This document shows positions 51,129 through 59,371 of a stretch of 64,000 bases of DNA, piece by piece. Position 1 is the stretch's first letter, and the number at the start of each line of letters is the position of its first letter. The DNA is taken from contig NZ_JBBOWV010000001.1 of the NCBI RefSeq assembly GCF_038007305.1, forward strand, positions 3,586,501 through 3,650,500, written 5' to 3'. Below the pieces are notes generated by a model, which did not search any database, was not told where the DNA came from, and saw nothing but the letters and a program-made list of their open reading frames with translations. This stretch comes from Solibacillus sp. FSL W7-1436 (lineage in GTDB: Bacteria; Bacillota; Bacilli; Bacillales_A; Planococcaceae). The position numbers and the translations under genes were made by a program.

Positions 51129-52109
51129 CTATTTTTGAAAAAACAATGATTGATCATCGGCAGTTAAAATGCTTTGTTTTTCCTCTTGCAGCGCCTGTTC
51201 TTTTTCGGTTGTCATGCTCAGTTTTTGCTTCAAATCCCGAAGTGTATTCGCCACATCATCCTGTACACGCAAAAGCTGATCGATTGCAGTTGTAATTTTC
51301 GAATGAACCGACCAGTCGGTAAAAATATTATCGAAAAAGTAATCCGTAAACATGATAAAACCATCCGTATGAACTTCCAGTGTATTTTGGCGCATCTCTT
51401 TAATATCGAGCAGTTCGTTTTGGAATCGTTGAAGGGCCATCTGTGCTTCGTGCAAATAGCCGTTCGTCTCTTCCAGCTTGTCATGCTTTAATGCCGTTGC
51501 GATAAAGCCTCCGCCTAAAAATGTATCCCATGTCGAGTAGGATTTGGCATCCTGCAATTTCGAGCCGGCATCCGTCAGCTTATTGAATGCCTGTTTACCC
51601 GCATCAATCGCTTCATGGATTTCGGTTTTCAGCTGTTTGCATAAAAGCTCCTGTTCAATGATGCCCGTTAATTCCTTCGCTGCTGCAGGTGCATTTGCCA
51701 TCAGCCACACTTGTTTTTCATTTTCTATTTTCTTCAGCTGCTCACGTATAGTTGAAACATCTATTGCGCTTAATCGCTGAACGAGTTTACCCCGGTCTTC
51801 CTGTAAATCCTTAAACGTCAGCTGCGCTTCGACCAGCTTCAGCTCTGAAACGGCAACCTGGTCCATATTCTGTTCGATCAGCTCATCCTTTTTCCCGGAC
51901 CAGCCGCGAAATAGATTCACGAACGAAAACCCCTCGAGCTTATTCAATTGCTGGCGTGCCTTTTGCAGATTCTGTTCATGCTGCTCAATATCCTGCTCGG
52001 TATGCTGGATCTGCTGTTCAAGACTTTCGATTTTTTTGCTCAGTTTTTCCGCTTCCAAAAGTTGAATGTAATGCTGTTCTGATTGCTGCTGCAATTGCTG
52101 CCATCCCAT
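51129..52109 (-). CDS. coiled-coil protein of unknown function
   Basis: A 326-residue, Gln/Glu/Leu-rich protein with a long N-terminal coiled coil (about 1-60, LLEAEKLSKKIESLEQQIQH), a second one at about 80-125 and another at the C-terminus (DQLLRVQDDVANTLRDLKQK). A central part (LFRGWSGKKDELIE, TWDTFLGGGFIATALKHDKL) is conserved-looking. No signal peptide or catalytic motif. ATG 52109 follows AGGAGTG. It directly follows an ATPase gene in the same direction and may act with it. Confidence 0.75.
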   Translation of the reverse strand: MGWQQLQQQSEQHYIQLLEAEKLSKKIESLEQQIQHTEQDIEQHEQNLQKARQQLNKLEGFSFVNLFRGWSGKKDELIEQNMDQVAVSELKLVEAQLTFKDLQEDRGKLVQRLSAIDVSTIREQLKKIENEKQVWLMANAPAAAKELTGIIEQELLCKQLKTEIHEAIDAGKQAFNKLTDAGSKLQDAKSYSTWDTFLGGGFIATALKHDKLEETNGYLHEAQMALQRFQNELLDIKEMRQNTLEVHTDGFIMFTDYFFDNIFTDWSVHSKITTAIDQLLRVQDDVANTLRDLKQKLSMTTEKEQALQEEKQSILTADDQSLFFQK

Positions 52110-52163
52110 ATTCTTCACTCCTTTATAAATCCTTTATAGTTACCCGACATCTGTAATCGATTG

Positions 52164-52907
52164 CTAATCCAGTTCATCCTCATTGTCTTCAAACAAATTT
52201 TGCAGCATTTTATCACGGTGCTGCAAAAAATACGAGGTTACCTGATAATGTTCGGTTTCTTCATACTTTACCTGCTCGATGCCATGCTCATCAAATTGAT
52301 AGATGACCGCCTCCGGGAATCCGAGTAAAATCGGCGAATGTGTTGCGATGATGAATTGCACATTTCCCTGCTTTACCAAATCATTCATCAATGTTAAAAA
52401 CGCCAGCTGTCTTGTCGGGGATAATGCGGCTTCCGGCTCATCCAGCAAATAGATGGCCTGCCCTGTAAACCGGTGCTGGAACAGCGAGAAAAAAGATTCC
52501 CCGTGTGACTGATGATGAAGCGATTTTCCCCCGTATGCTTTGTAGCCGTTCTCATCGGTTTCATCCAAATGCGACGCAAACTGATAAAATGTCTCGGCAC
52601 GCAGAAAAAAGCCGTTCGTTACTTTTGGCCACCACGAGAGCTTCACATAATCGCCAAGCGCGGATTCGGATTGATCCACTTCATATGCCTTATAGTTTTG
52701 TGTGCTGCCCCCTGCCGGATTGAAGCCGATCTGATCTGCAATGGCTTCGAGCAATGTCGATTTACCCGCCCCGTTTTCTCCGACGAAAAACGTGACCCTT
52801 GCGTCCACATCCAATTCATCCATATGGCGAATAAACGGAATCGAAAACGGGTATTCGCTATAGTCCGTTATTTCTTCTTTTTTAAGTTTGACTGATTTTA
52901 AAAACAT
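52164..52907 (-). CDS. AAA family ATPase (ABC/SMC-like, single domain)
   Basis: A 247-residue ATPase: Walker A VGENGAGKSTLLEAI (about 42-56), a signature-like SHGES, Walker B IYLLDEPEAALSP and the switch His in IIATHSPILLG. This is the AAA_15/21/23-type stand-alone fold found in OLD-like, RecF-like and DNA-handling proteins; no membrane partner is present. Function unknown. It starts at ATG 52907 with AAGGAGA upstream. It probably forms a two-gene unit with the coiled-coil gene at 51129-52109. Confidence 0.85.
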   Translation of the reverse strand: MFLKSVKLKKEEITDYSEYPFSIPFIRHMDELDVDARVTFFVGENGAGKSTLLEAIADQIGFNPAGGSTQNYKAYEVDQSESALGDYVKLSWWPKVTNGFFLRAETFYQFASHLDETDENGYKAYGGKSLHHQSHGESFFSLFQHRFTGQAIYLLDEPEAALSPTRQLAFLTLMNDLVKQGNVQFIIATHSPILLGFPEAVIYQFDEHGIEQVKYEETEHYQVTSYFLQHRDKMLQNLFEDNEDELD

Positions 52908-52934
52908 CTGTTTTCTCCTTAAATCAATAAAAAA

Positions 52935-53130
52935 GTGGTGATTTCCATTCCGGGTCGGACGCTTTCCGCGGGCGTGAGGCCAACACGAAGTTGGTCACAA
53001 AAGCGTTGCTACAGGACGTGGCGTTCTTAGCTTTTGTTCCTAGTCTCAGGCGTCAGTGCTCCTGTCGCTTCGCTTTCGTCGCAAAATAAATTACGCTATT
53101 GCCGTTGGGGTTGCCTCCCCTCCATTCCAA
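52935..53130. repeat. GC-rich intergenic repeat element (Bacillales type)
   Basis: The gap between two genes holds a GC-rich, non-coding block starting GATTTCCATTCCGGGTCGG, ACGCTTTCCGCGGGCG, and containing CTCCTGTCGCTTCGCTTTCGTC. This resembles the dispersed intergenic repeats present in many Bacillus/Lysinibacillus genomes. It contrasts with the AT-rich intergenic DNA of the window. Whether it is transcribed or mobile is unknown. Confidence 0.65.
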
Positions 53131-53186
53131 TCGCCTTTTTATTCATTCTTACTTCAAAGCGGTATCTATTCCTATTAACACAGCCA

Positions 53187-53879
53187 TTATGATTCCGACG
53201 ATAAATACACTTCTTCAAATGGCTGAATGATGACGAATCCTTCACCGGAAAAGGCCATTTGGATCGATTCATTGCTGCCGCGTCCAATGAGTGTGCGGAA
53301 CGTAATATCCGTTACAAATTCCGGCTTCAAATTCCCGGACCATGCGACTGTCGCATTCGGGTCGGTATACACTGTTTCACCCGGCTTAACGATCAGTGTC
53401 AGCGGTTCAAAATGGGTTGTAATCGCCACTTTTCCTTTGCCGTCCAGCATGACGTTGAATAAGCCGCCTGCCATCATACCGGCCATTTTGCGCATAAGTC
53501 GTATATCCCAATTGATTGACGGTTCAAATGCAAGCAGGTCATTGCCGTTCACACACAGACTTTCGTTCTGCAAATCAAAAATGGTAATCTTTTTTCCTTG
53601 GTCAGCTAAATATAACCGGCCTTTCCCTTTAGCCTTCATCAATTGCGTACCTTCACCGGTCAATGCTTTCTTGAACATTTTCGACACGCCGTGCTCCAGC
53701 ATGCGCTCACGCTCAAACTTGATCGAACCGACGTAGGCAATCATTGCGCCCATTTTCGACCATACTTCCCCGTTCAGATTTACTTCAAGTACACGATCGG
53801 TTTCCAATTCAAAATAATCATTTTCATTCTGGTCTTGCTGCGTCTTGTTGACAAAATCACGAATGGAATAGTTCCCCAT
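53187..53879 (-). CDS. AIM24 family protein
   Basis: A 230-residue beta-rich protein of the AIM24/TRAP-like family (LEVNLNGEVWSKMGAMIAYV, TGEGTQLMKAKGKGRLYLAD, KPGETVYTDPNATVAWSGNL). The family is widespread in Firmicutes with unknown function. ATG 53879 follows AGGGAGG at 8 nt. Monocistronic. Confidence 0.85.
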   Translation of the reverse strand: MGNYSIRDFVNKTQQDQNENDYFELETDRVLEVNLNGEVWSKMGAMIAYVGSIKFERERMLEHGVSKMFKKALTGEGTQLMKAKGKGRLYLADQGKKITIFDLQNESLCVNGNDLLAFEPSINWDIRLMRKMAGMMAGGLFNVMLDGKGKVAITTHFEPLTLIVKPGETVYTDPNATVAWSGNLKPEFVTDITFRTLIGRGSNESIQMAFSGEGFVIIQPFEEVYLSSES

Positions 53880-54029
53880 CAGTAAAACCTCCCTTTTCAT
53901 GTTCTACGGATTAGATACTGGATAAGTTTCGAATTTTCTGCATTTTGTAATTGTATTAAGGCACGATTGTTTTCAATCACTACCATCTGAATAATATTTG
54001 CATTACAATAAAAAAAAGAGGTGATCATG

Positions 54030-54413
54030 ATGGAGTACCGACGTGAAATCGCTTTAGTGTACAGTGTTGAGGAAGCTATGACAAAGCTGAACATGATTAG
54101 AGGGCACGGTTTTTCCGAGCATGAAATCCATGTGTTTTCAAAAGATCTTCACCCGTTACAATCTCTGAAAATGTATACCGACATTCAAGTCCACCTTGCC
54201 GGCAACTGGCTCGACCAGCTCATCAGCTTTGTGACGCGTCAAAATGTTTATGAAGTGAGCTTGCGTATTTTGCATCTCACTCCGGAAGAAACCGCCCATT
54301 ACGGGCATGGCATTGAACTTGGGGCAATCTTTCTGTTTGCCGAGCACGAGCACCCGTATGAAAAGGAACCGAATAAACAGCATGCAGCATTCAATCTTAA
54401 TGCGGTGGAATAA
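54030..54413 (+). CDS. YflT/general stress protein 17M-like domain protein
   Basis: A 127-residue protein beginning MEYRREIALVYSVEEAMTKL with GHGFSEHEIHVFSKD, the YflT-domain pattern of Bacillus general stress proteins. The C-terminal half diverges (His/Glu-rich). Function unknown. ATG 54030 or 54027 follows AAAGAGG. I found no sigma-B promoter upstream. Ends 2 nt before a convergent gene. Confidence 0.7.
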   Translation: MEYRREIALVYSVEEAMTKLNMIRGHGFSEHEIHVFSKDLHPLQSLKMYTDIQVHLAGNWLDQLISFVTRQNVYEVSLRILHLTPEETAHYGHGIELGAIFLFAEHEHPYEKEPNKQHAAFNLNAVE

Positions 54414-54415
54414 TT

Positions 54416-54811
54416 TTATAAAGAACTGCCGTCGATCATAATGAATTTTACGATTAATGCACCAACGACCAAACTGATAATGATCCCGTTCAAAATAAGC
54501 ACAAATCCCTTTGGAAACGGTATTTTTAAAAGCGATGCAATGGTCCAGTGAATGAGACTGTAAACAAATAGCGCAATTAACGTTCCAAAAGCTTGAAAGG
54601 CAATGGTCAGCAGCCTGCCTGAATTTGAAATGTCTCCGGGTGGAGCATCAGCAGCGGTAAACAGCATCCCCATGATAAACAACATTGATAGGAAATAACA
54701 GCTGTAGCCGATCAGGCTGACCATCGCCGTATAGAGGATGCAGTTTACAATTTTAATTATTTTCATTGTGTTGCCGACCACCCTAAAAGTTTTCTGCAAT
54801 GAAATGCGCAT
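54416..54811 (-). CDS. membrane protein of unknown function
   Basis: A 131-residue protein with three helices (IVNCILYTAMVSLIGYSCYF, LLTIAFQAFGTLIALFVYSL, LILNGIIISLVVGALIVKFI). It starts immediately after the TPR gene stop (TGAATG), so translation is coupled; an internal ATG at residue 16 is another possible start. No family recognised. Confidence 0.6.
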   Translation of the reverse strand: MRISLQKTFRVVGNTMKIIKIVNCILYTAMVSLIGYSCYFLSMLFIMGMLFTAADAPPGDISNSGRLLTIAFQAFGTLIALFVYSLIHWTIASLLKIPFPKGFVLILNGIIISLVVGALIVKFIMIDGSSL

Positions 54812-55303
54812 TCATTTCCACACTTCATTTAATTTATCACTATAAAAATTTATCGCATTTTTGTATTTCTGAATTTGAGGGTCAGATGAAGTAGTCGCTA
54901 AGTTTTTCAATAGAAGCTCCAGTGAACGCTCATGTTCATTCAAGTTAAACAGCGTCATGGCATAAAATACTTGAATGGCTAAATTGTGCGGAAACTTCTC
55001 CAGCCCTTCTTCAAGTGTATGTTTTGAACTTTCGTATTCTCCCAGTGTTCTGTATGTACTGCCGAGACCTAAATAAGCATTCGCTAAATCTTCTTCTTTC
55101 AAATTACCTTGAATCGCCTTTTCATAGTACGGTACAGCTTTGGACTCTTCTCCTAGCATATCATAGCTCCATGCACACTGATAATTTACATAGCCATCTT
55201 TCGGATGTTGTTCAACCAAACTCAATAATTGTTGGTTGGATTGTCGTAATTCCCCCTCACTCCTTAAATCAATTGCTCTTTGTAGTTGATTGATTTCCTT
55301 CAT
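54812..55303 (-). CDS. tetratricopeptide repeat protein
   Basis: A 163-residue soluble protein with about three to four TPR units (GYVNYQCAWSYDMLGEESKA, LANAYLGLGSTYRTLGEYES, LAIQVFYAMTLFNLNEHERS). Probably a protein-protein interaction adaptor. ATG 55303 follows TAGGAGG. Coupled to the downstream membrane protein gene. 55304-55460 holds no gene. Confidence 0.82.
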   Translation of the reverse strand: MKEINQLQRAIDLRSEGELRQSNQQLLSLVEQHPKDGYVNYQCAWSYDMLGEESKAVPYYEKAIQGNLKEEDLANAYLGLGSTYRTLGEYESSKHTLEEGLEKFPHNLAIQVFYAMTLFNLNEHERSLELLLKNLATTSSDPQIQKYKNAINFYSDKLNEVWK

Positions 55304-55460
55304 GCATTTATCCTCCTAGAATTTCTCTTTAAATAGCATAATGGCTTCTCGTAAATTTCACTATAATAAAAAAGGAGGATTTACAATTTAATGGTCAGTA
55401 ATTTTTGATAATTTTTTTGTATTACAAACTGTTTTGTTTAAAATTATTATAGCCTGAACT

Positions 55461-55510
55461 AAAAAAACACCTCAAAAATGATTGGATTGTCAATCATTCA
55501 AGAGATGTTT
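55461..55510 (-). terminator. terminator of the epimerase-carboxyltransferase operon
   Basis: AACACCTC...AATGATTG pairs with CAATCATT...GAGATGTTT; on the - strand TTTTTTT follows. Confidence 0.8.
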
Positions 55511-55532
55511 CTTAGTGTATTTTAATTAAAAA

Positions 55533-57101
55533 TTATAGCGGAATATTTCCGTGCTTTTTGTATGGACGGTCTTCCTGCTTTGTTGAAAGCATATCCAATG
55601 CCTGGATCAGCTTAATACGTGTTTCACGTGGATCGATAACATCGTCAACCATACCGCGTGATGCCGCTACATAAGGATTAGCGAATTTTTCTTTGTATTC
55701 TTCAATTTTCGCTGCACGTGTTGCTTCCGGATCAGCCGACTTCGCAATTTCACCTGCATGAATAATGTTTGCCGCACCAGCAGCACCCATTACAGCGATT
55801 TCAGCATTCGGCCAAGCAAATACTAAGTCCGCGCCAATTGCTTTCGAGTTCAATGCTACGTACGCACCACCGTATGCTTTACGTAAAATGACTGTAATTT
55901 TCGGTACAGTTGCTTCAGAGTAAGCATAAAGGATTTTCGCACCGTGACGGATAATCCCGCCGTGTTCCTGTTTAACACCCGGGAAGAAACCGGATACGTC
56001 CTCAAATGTAATGACAGGCACATTGAATGCGTCACAAGTACGCACGAAACGTGCTAATTTATCAGATGAATCGATATCCAATCCGCCAGCAAGGAACTTC
56101 GGCTGGTTACATACTAGACCAACTGATTCGCCCGCGATACGTGCAAAACCAACAACGATATTTTTCGCGAATTCTTTTTGCACTTCCATGAATGAACCTT
56201 CATCAACTACTTGTTCTACTACTTTACGAACATCATAAGATTTTGTTTGGTCGATCGGCACAACATCAACAAGTTCTGAACGGAAGTTATCGCCTTCAGG
56301 AGCAGCTTGTTTCGGTGCTTTTTCCCTGTTGTTCTGTGGTAAGTAAGAAAGTAATTGCTGAATTTGTGCAATGGCAGCTTCTTCGTTTTCAGCACGGAAG
56401 TGGGCATTCCCTGAAGTCGCGTTATGCACTTTAGAACCGCCAAGACCTTCTGCCGAAATTTTCTCGCCTGTAACTGTTTCAATTACTTTAGGACCTGTAA
56501 TGAACATTTGGGATGTTTTATCAACCATTAAAATAAAGTCTGTAATCGCTGGTGAATAAACAGCACCACCCGCACAAGGTCCCATAATTACCGAGATTTG
56601 CGGAATTACACCTGAATAGATTGAGTTACGGTAGAAGATGTGACCGTACCCGTCAAGTGATAATACACCTTCTTGAATACGCGCCCCGCCTGAATCGTTA
56701 ATGCCGATAAACGGCGTACCGTTTTTCGCTGCCAAATCCATTACTGCTGCGATTTTTTTCGCGTGCATTTCACCAAGCGCACCACCGAATACTGTGAAGT
56801 CCTGTGCAAATAAATACACATTACGCCCATTGATTTTACCGAAACCAGTAACTACGCCGTCACCAGGGCCTTCCAGTTTGTCCATACCGAAATCAACAGT
56901 ACGGTGTGTGATGAAAGGATTGATTTCAACGAATGACCCTTCATCCAATAACATATCAATACGTTCACGGGCAGTCATTTTCCCTTTTTCATGCTGCTTT
57001 TCGATACGCGCATCCCCGCCACCAAGCTGGATCGCTTCTTTACGGTCATAAAGCTCATTAATTTTATCAAACATATCTGGAGTTACTGTCGTCGTTGTCA
57101 T
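55533..57101 (-). CDS. acyl-CoA (propionyl/methylmalonyl-CoA) carboxyltransferase subunit, YqjD-like
   Basis: A 522-residue biotin-dependent carboxyltransferase: RIEKQHEKGKMTARERIDML at the start, oxyanion loops GINDSGGARIQEG and KAYGGAYVALNSKAIG, and AMGAAGAANIIHA-type ends. It transfers carboxyl between carboxybiotin and propionyl-CoA, linking to the mutase genes nearby. No biotin carboxylase/carrier subunit is in the window. Starts 2 nt after the epimerase stop. Confidence 0.9.
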   Translation of the reverse strand: MTTTTVTPDMFDKINELYDRKEAIQLGGGDARIEKQHEKGKMTARERIDMLLDEGSFVEINPFITHRTVDFGMDKLEGPGDGVVTGFGKINGRNVYLFAQDFTVFGGALGEMHAKKIAAVMDLAAKNGTPFIGINDSGGARIQEGVLSLDGYGHIFYRNSIYSGVIPQISVIMGPCAGGAVYSPAITDFILMVDKTSQMFITGPKVIETVTGEKISAEGLGGSKVHNATSGNAHFRAENEEAAIAQIQQLLSYLPQNNREKAPKQAAPEGDNFRSELVDVVPIDQTKSYDVRKVVEQVVDEGSFMEVQKEFAKNIVVGFARIAGESVGLVCNQPKFLAGGLDIDSSDKLARFVRTCDAFNVPVITFEDVSGFFPGVKQEHGGIIRHGAKILYAYSEATVPKITVILRKAYGGAYVALNSKAIGADLVFAWPNAEIAVMGAAGAANIIHAGEIAKSADPEATRAAKIEEYKEKFANPYVAASRGMVDDVIDPRETRIKLIQALDMLSTKQEDRPYKKHGNIPL

Positions 57102-57103
57102 CG

Positions 57104-57517
57104 TTATTTATCCCCTTTTCCGCTTTTATCGCATAATTCATAAAGTACACCATATGAGTCTTTCGGGTGTAAAAATGCTACTTCCGCGCCGCCAGCACCT
57201 GGGCCTGGCTCTTCCGATAATAGTCGTACACCTTTCTCACGAAGTTCAGCCATGCGCTCGCGAATACCTGTTACACCGAATGCAACATGGTGAATGCCTT
57301 CTCCGCGCTTTTCCAAAAAGCCGTGGATTGCGCTCTTTTCACTCATTGGCTCAAGCAGCTCAATTTTTACGTTGCCTGCATCGATAAAAGCAACTTTTAC
57401 TTGCTGAGATTCTACTTCTTCCATCTTTAATAATTTCAAGCCTAACGTTTCTGTGTAATATGTAATACGTTCTTCGATATTACGTACGGCAATGCCGATA
57501 TGATCCACTTTTTCCAC
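57104..57517 (-). CDS. mce: methylmalonyl-CoA epimerase
   Basis: A 137-residue VOC-fold epimerase (MEKVDHIGIAVRNIEERITY, KVAFIDAGNVKIELLEPMSE, GIHHVAFGV, SYGVLYELCD) with metal ligands His, Gln, His and Glu. It interconverts (2R)- and (2S)-methylmalonyl-CoA between carboxylase and mutase. ATG 57517 follows AAGGGAG-like sequence. First gene of the two-gene operon. Confidence 0.92.
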   Translation of the reverse strand: MEKVDHIGIAVRNIEERITYYTETLGLKLLKMEEVESQQVKVAFIDAGNVKIELLEPMSEKSAIHGFLEKRGEGIHHVAFGVTGIRERMAELREKGVRLLSEEPGPGAGGAEVAFLHPKDSYGVLYELCDKSGKGDK

Positions 57518-57636
57518 GGTACTGACTCCCTTTTGAATAAAAATTTTAAAATTTCGAAAATGTAAAATCCAAGGTACTTGAGAATTCCTTCAAATTTGAT
57601 AAACTAGTACTAGTTCATATTGAAGGAGCGAAAAGA

Positions 57637-57732
57637 ATGAGCAACAAAAAGTTTCAAAAAATAGTCGTTTATTCAATGGTTGTTATCATGTTAATCTCAA
57701 CTGTTGCAATGGGTGTCGCAGCAATTATGTAA
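57637..57732 (+). CDS. prli42: stressosome-associated miniprotein Prli42
   Basis: A 31-residue peptide (MSNKKFQKIVVYSMVVIMLI..AIM) with one transmembrane helix and a short basic N-terminus, matching the Prli42/DUF4044 miniprotein known from Listeria and Bacillus to anchor the stressosome. ATG 57637 follows GAAGGAG and a hairpin terminator follows the stop. It lies beside yqj-type genes. Confidence 0.85.
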   Translation: MSNKKFQKIVVYSMVVIMLISTVAMGVAAIM

Positions 57733-57759
57733 TGGATGTCTATGCATCCATTTTTTTAT
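57731..57759 (+). terminator. terminator of the Prli42 gene
   Basis: AATGGATG pairs with CATCCATT (57731-57752), followed by TTTTTTATTT. Confidence 0.85.
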
Positions 57760-57822
57760 TTACTCCGGTTTCTGAAGTTGATTGGAATGAAGGGTCGGAC
57801 GGTTCCGCCACCCTGTTCCGTA

Positions 57823-58779
57823 TTATTTCATCCCCCTGAACGATTGCTTGATGACCAGGTATTCATCCATTTCTTCGATGAACTGGTACAATGCGGCCAT
57901 TGCGAGGAATGTTTCGTGATCATTTGGCAATGGCATTTTGGCGAACTCTTCTTTTACTTTGTCGAGCTTTTCCAAAAAGCGGCTTGCCGTATTTCCCGAG
58001 TGGACGTTCTCGCTCAAGTCCTCAATAAAAGCTGCAATTAATGTAGCCTGCTCGGTCATCACCGGCAGTGTCGTAATTTTCGGCAAAACCCGCTCGATAA
58101 TTTCCAGCTGTCTTTCACGCATATCAAAATACAGATAAAATGTATTTTCCTTACGAGTCACGTGGTTTTCAACATCCTGGAATGCCAGCGCTTTTCCTGC
58201 CTCGACCACTTTTGCCATCTCAATCAGTTCATGACCGTCCCATAATGTATCGCCATCTCTCAAATATCCGGCGATTTCCGCAAGAATTTTCTTCAATAGC
58301 GACTCCAATTTTTCGCGGTGATAATACAGGCCCTGCTGGATATCCGGCATGTACATATTTACGACTAACCCAACCCCATAACCGATTGCCATTAAGCAAA
58401 ATTCATTAATTAGCAAATCGACCGTAAAATTGGCAGTCAAATAAATGTGCATCATAATGACCGAACTGGAGATAAAACCTTCCACAACTTTCAGTGAAAC
58501 AATTGTCGGAATGAAAAGAATCATAACAATCCCCAAAACAACCGGCGAATAACCGAATATTTCGAAAAATATAAATGCATAAGCGATCCCGATAAATGTT
58601 GAAACAATCCGGGTATACACTGCATGGAGAGATTTACGTTTTGTTGGTTGAATGCTTAAAATCGTCAGAATACCAGCTGCCGTGAAAAACTGCAAATCAA
58701 AATATTGGGCAATTGCTATCGCAACAGCAGCACCAATGGCTGTTTTTAATGTACGATAGCCGATTGAAAATTTCTTCAT
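57823..58779 (-). CDS. YqjA-like aromatic acid exporter family protein (DUF939/ArAE)
   Basis: A 318-residue protein. The N-terminal half has about six helices (LKTAIGAAVAIAIAQYFDLQ, GILTILSIQPTKRKSL, IVSTFIGIAYAFIFFEIFGY); a cytoplasmic helical C-terminal half (about 150-318) follows. It is likely an exporter of aromatic acids or a related efflux protein; the substrate is unknown. It sits between BrxB and the mce operon, as yqjA does in B. subtilis. Starts at ATG 58779. Confidence 0.85.
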   Translation of the reverse strand: MKKFSIGYRTLKTAIGAAVAIAIAQYFDLQFFTAAGILTILSIQPTKRKSLHAVYTRIVSTFIGIAYAFIFFEIFGYSPVVLGIVMILFIPTIVSLKVVEGFISSSVIMMHIYLTANFTVDLLINEFCLMAIGYGVGLVVNMYMPDIQQGLYYHREKLESLLKKILAEIAGYLRDGDTLWDGHELIEMAKVVEAGKALAFQDVENHVTRKENTFYLYFDMRERQLEIIERVLPKITTLPVMTEQATLIAAFIEDLSENVHSGNTASRFLEKLDKVKEEFAKMPLPNDHETFLAMAALYQFIEEMDEYLVIKQSFRGMK

Positions 58780-58856
58780 ATCGGTTGAACTCCCCCGTTA
58801 TAGGTGTGCAGCGGGTACGTTCAATACGCACCCGTTACACAATAACTCTTGTAGTA

Positions 58857-59297
58857 TTAGATTTCTTCGCAGTTTTCCTCGAAGTGACCTTGAAGGTTTG
58901 TTACAACACTCATTGGGTCATGTCCTTCGATTTCAAAGCGGCCGACTTCTCCTACAACTTGTCCATCTTTCAATAAAATGAATGATGGTGATGATGGGAT
59001 GTGATCTTCACCGAAATAATAACGTGCAGCTGCTGTTGCCTCTTTATCTTGACCGGCAAATACTGTTACTAAATGGTCAGGACGCTTATCGTAATGTACA
59101 GCATGTGTTGCTGCAGGACGTGCAATACCGCCAGCACAACCACATACAGAATTCACCATAACAAGAGTTGTTCCTTTACGAGCAAACGCTGCTTCCACAT
59201 CTTCCGGAGTGCGCAGTTGTTCATAACCTGCTGCTTCCATCTCTGCACGTGCAGTCGTTGTAATTTGTTGCATAAATAAATCATAATCCATGTTCAT
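58857..59297 (-). CDS. brxB: bacilliredoxin BrxB (YqiW-type)
   Basis: A 146-residue thioredoxin-like protein with the bacilliredoxin CGC motif ([20 protein letters not shown]). It removes bacillithiol from mixed disulfides on proteins after oxidative stress. It is assigned to BrxB rather than BrxA because it neighbours a yqjA-like gene. ATG 59297 (or 59291) is the start, with AAAGGGG about 11 nt upstream. Confidence 0.9.
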   Translation of the reverse strand: MNMDYDLFMQQITTTARAEMEAAGYEQLRTPEDVEAAFARKGTTLVMVNSVCGCAGGIARPAATHAVHYDKRPDHLVTVFAGQDKEATAAARYYFGEDHIPSSPSFILLKDGQVVGEVGRFEIEGHDPMSVVTNLQGHFEENCEEI

Positions 59298-59371
59298 AAG
59301 CTTTTTAGCCCCTTTCTATGTTCCTTTTTATCATAGCAAGGTTACGATAGATGTGCAAAGACTCTTGATTA

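Noticed and set aside
53880-54029. Sigma-B promoter before the YflT-like gene
   Set aside because: GTTTTC is present, but no GGGTAT/GGGAAA-like -10 box lies at 12-14 bp.
58812-58834. Hairpin CGGGTACGT/ACGCACCCG after brxB as a terminator
   Set aside because: The stem is plausible but no T-run follows on the - strand, so it is not called.
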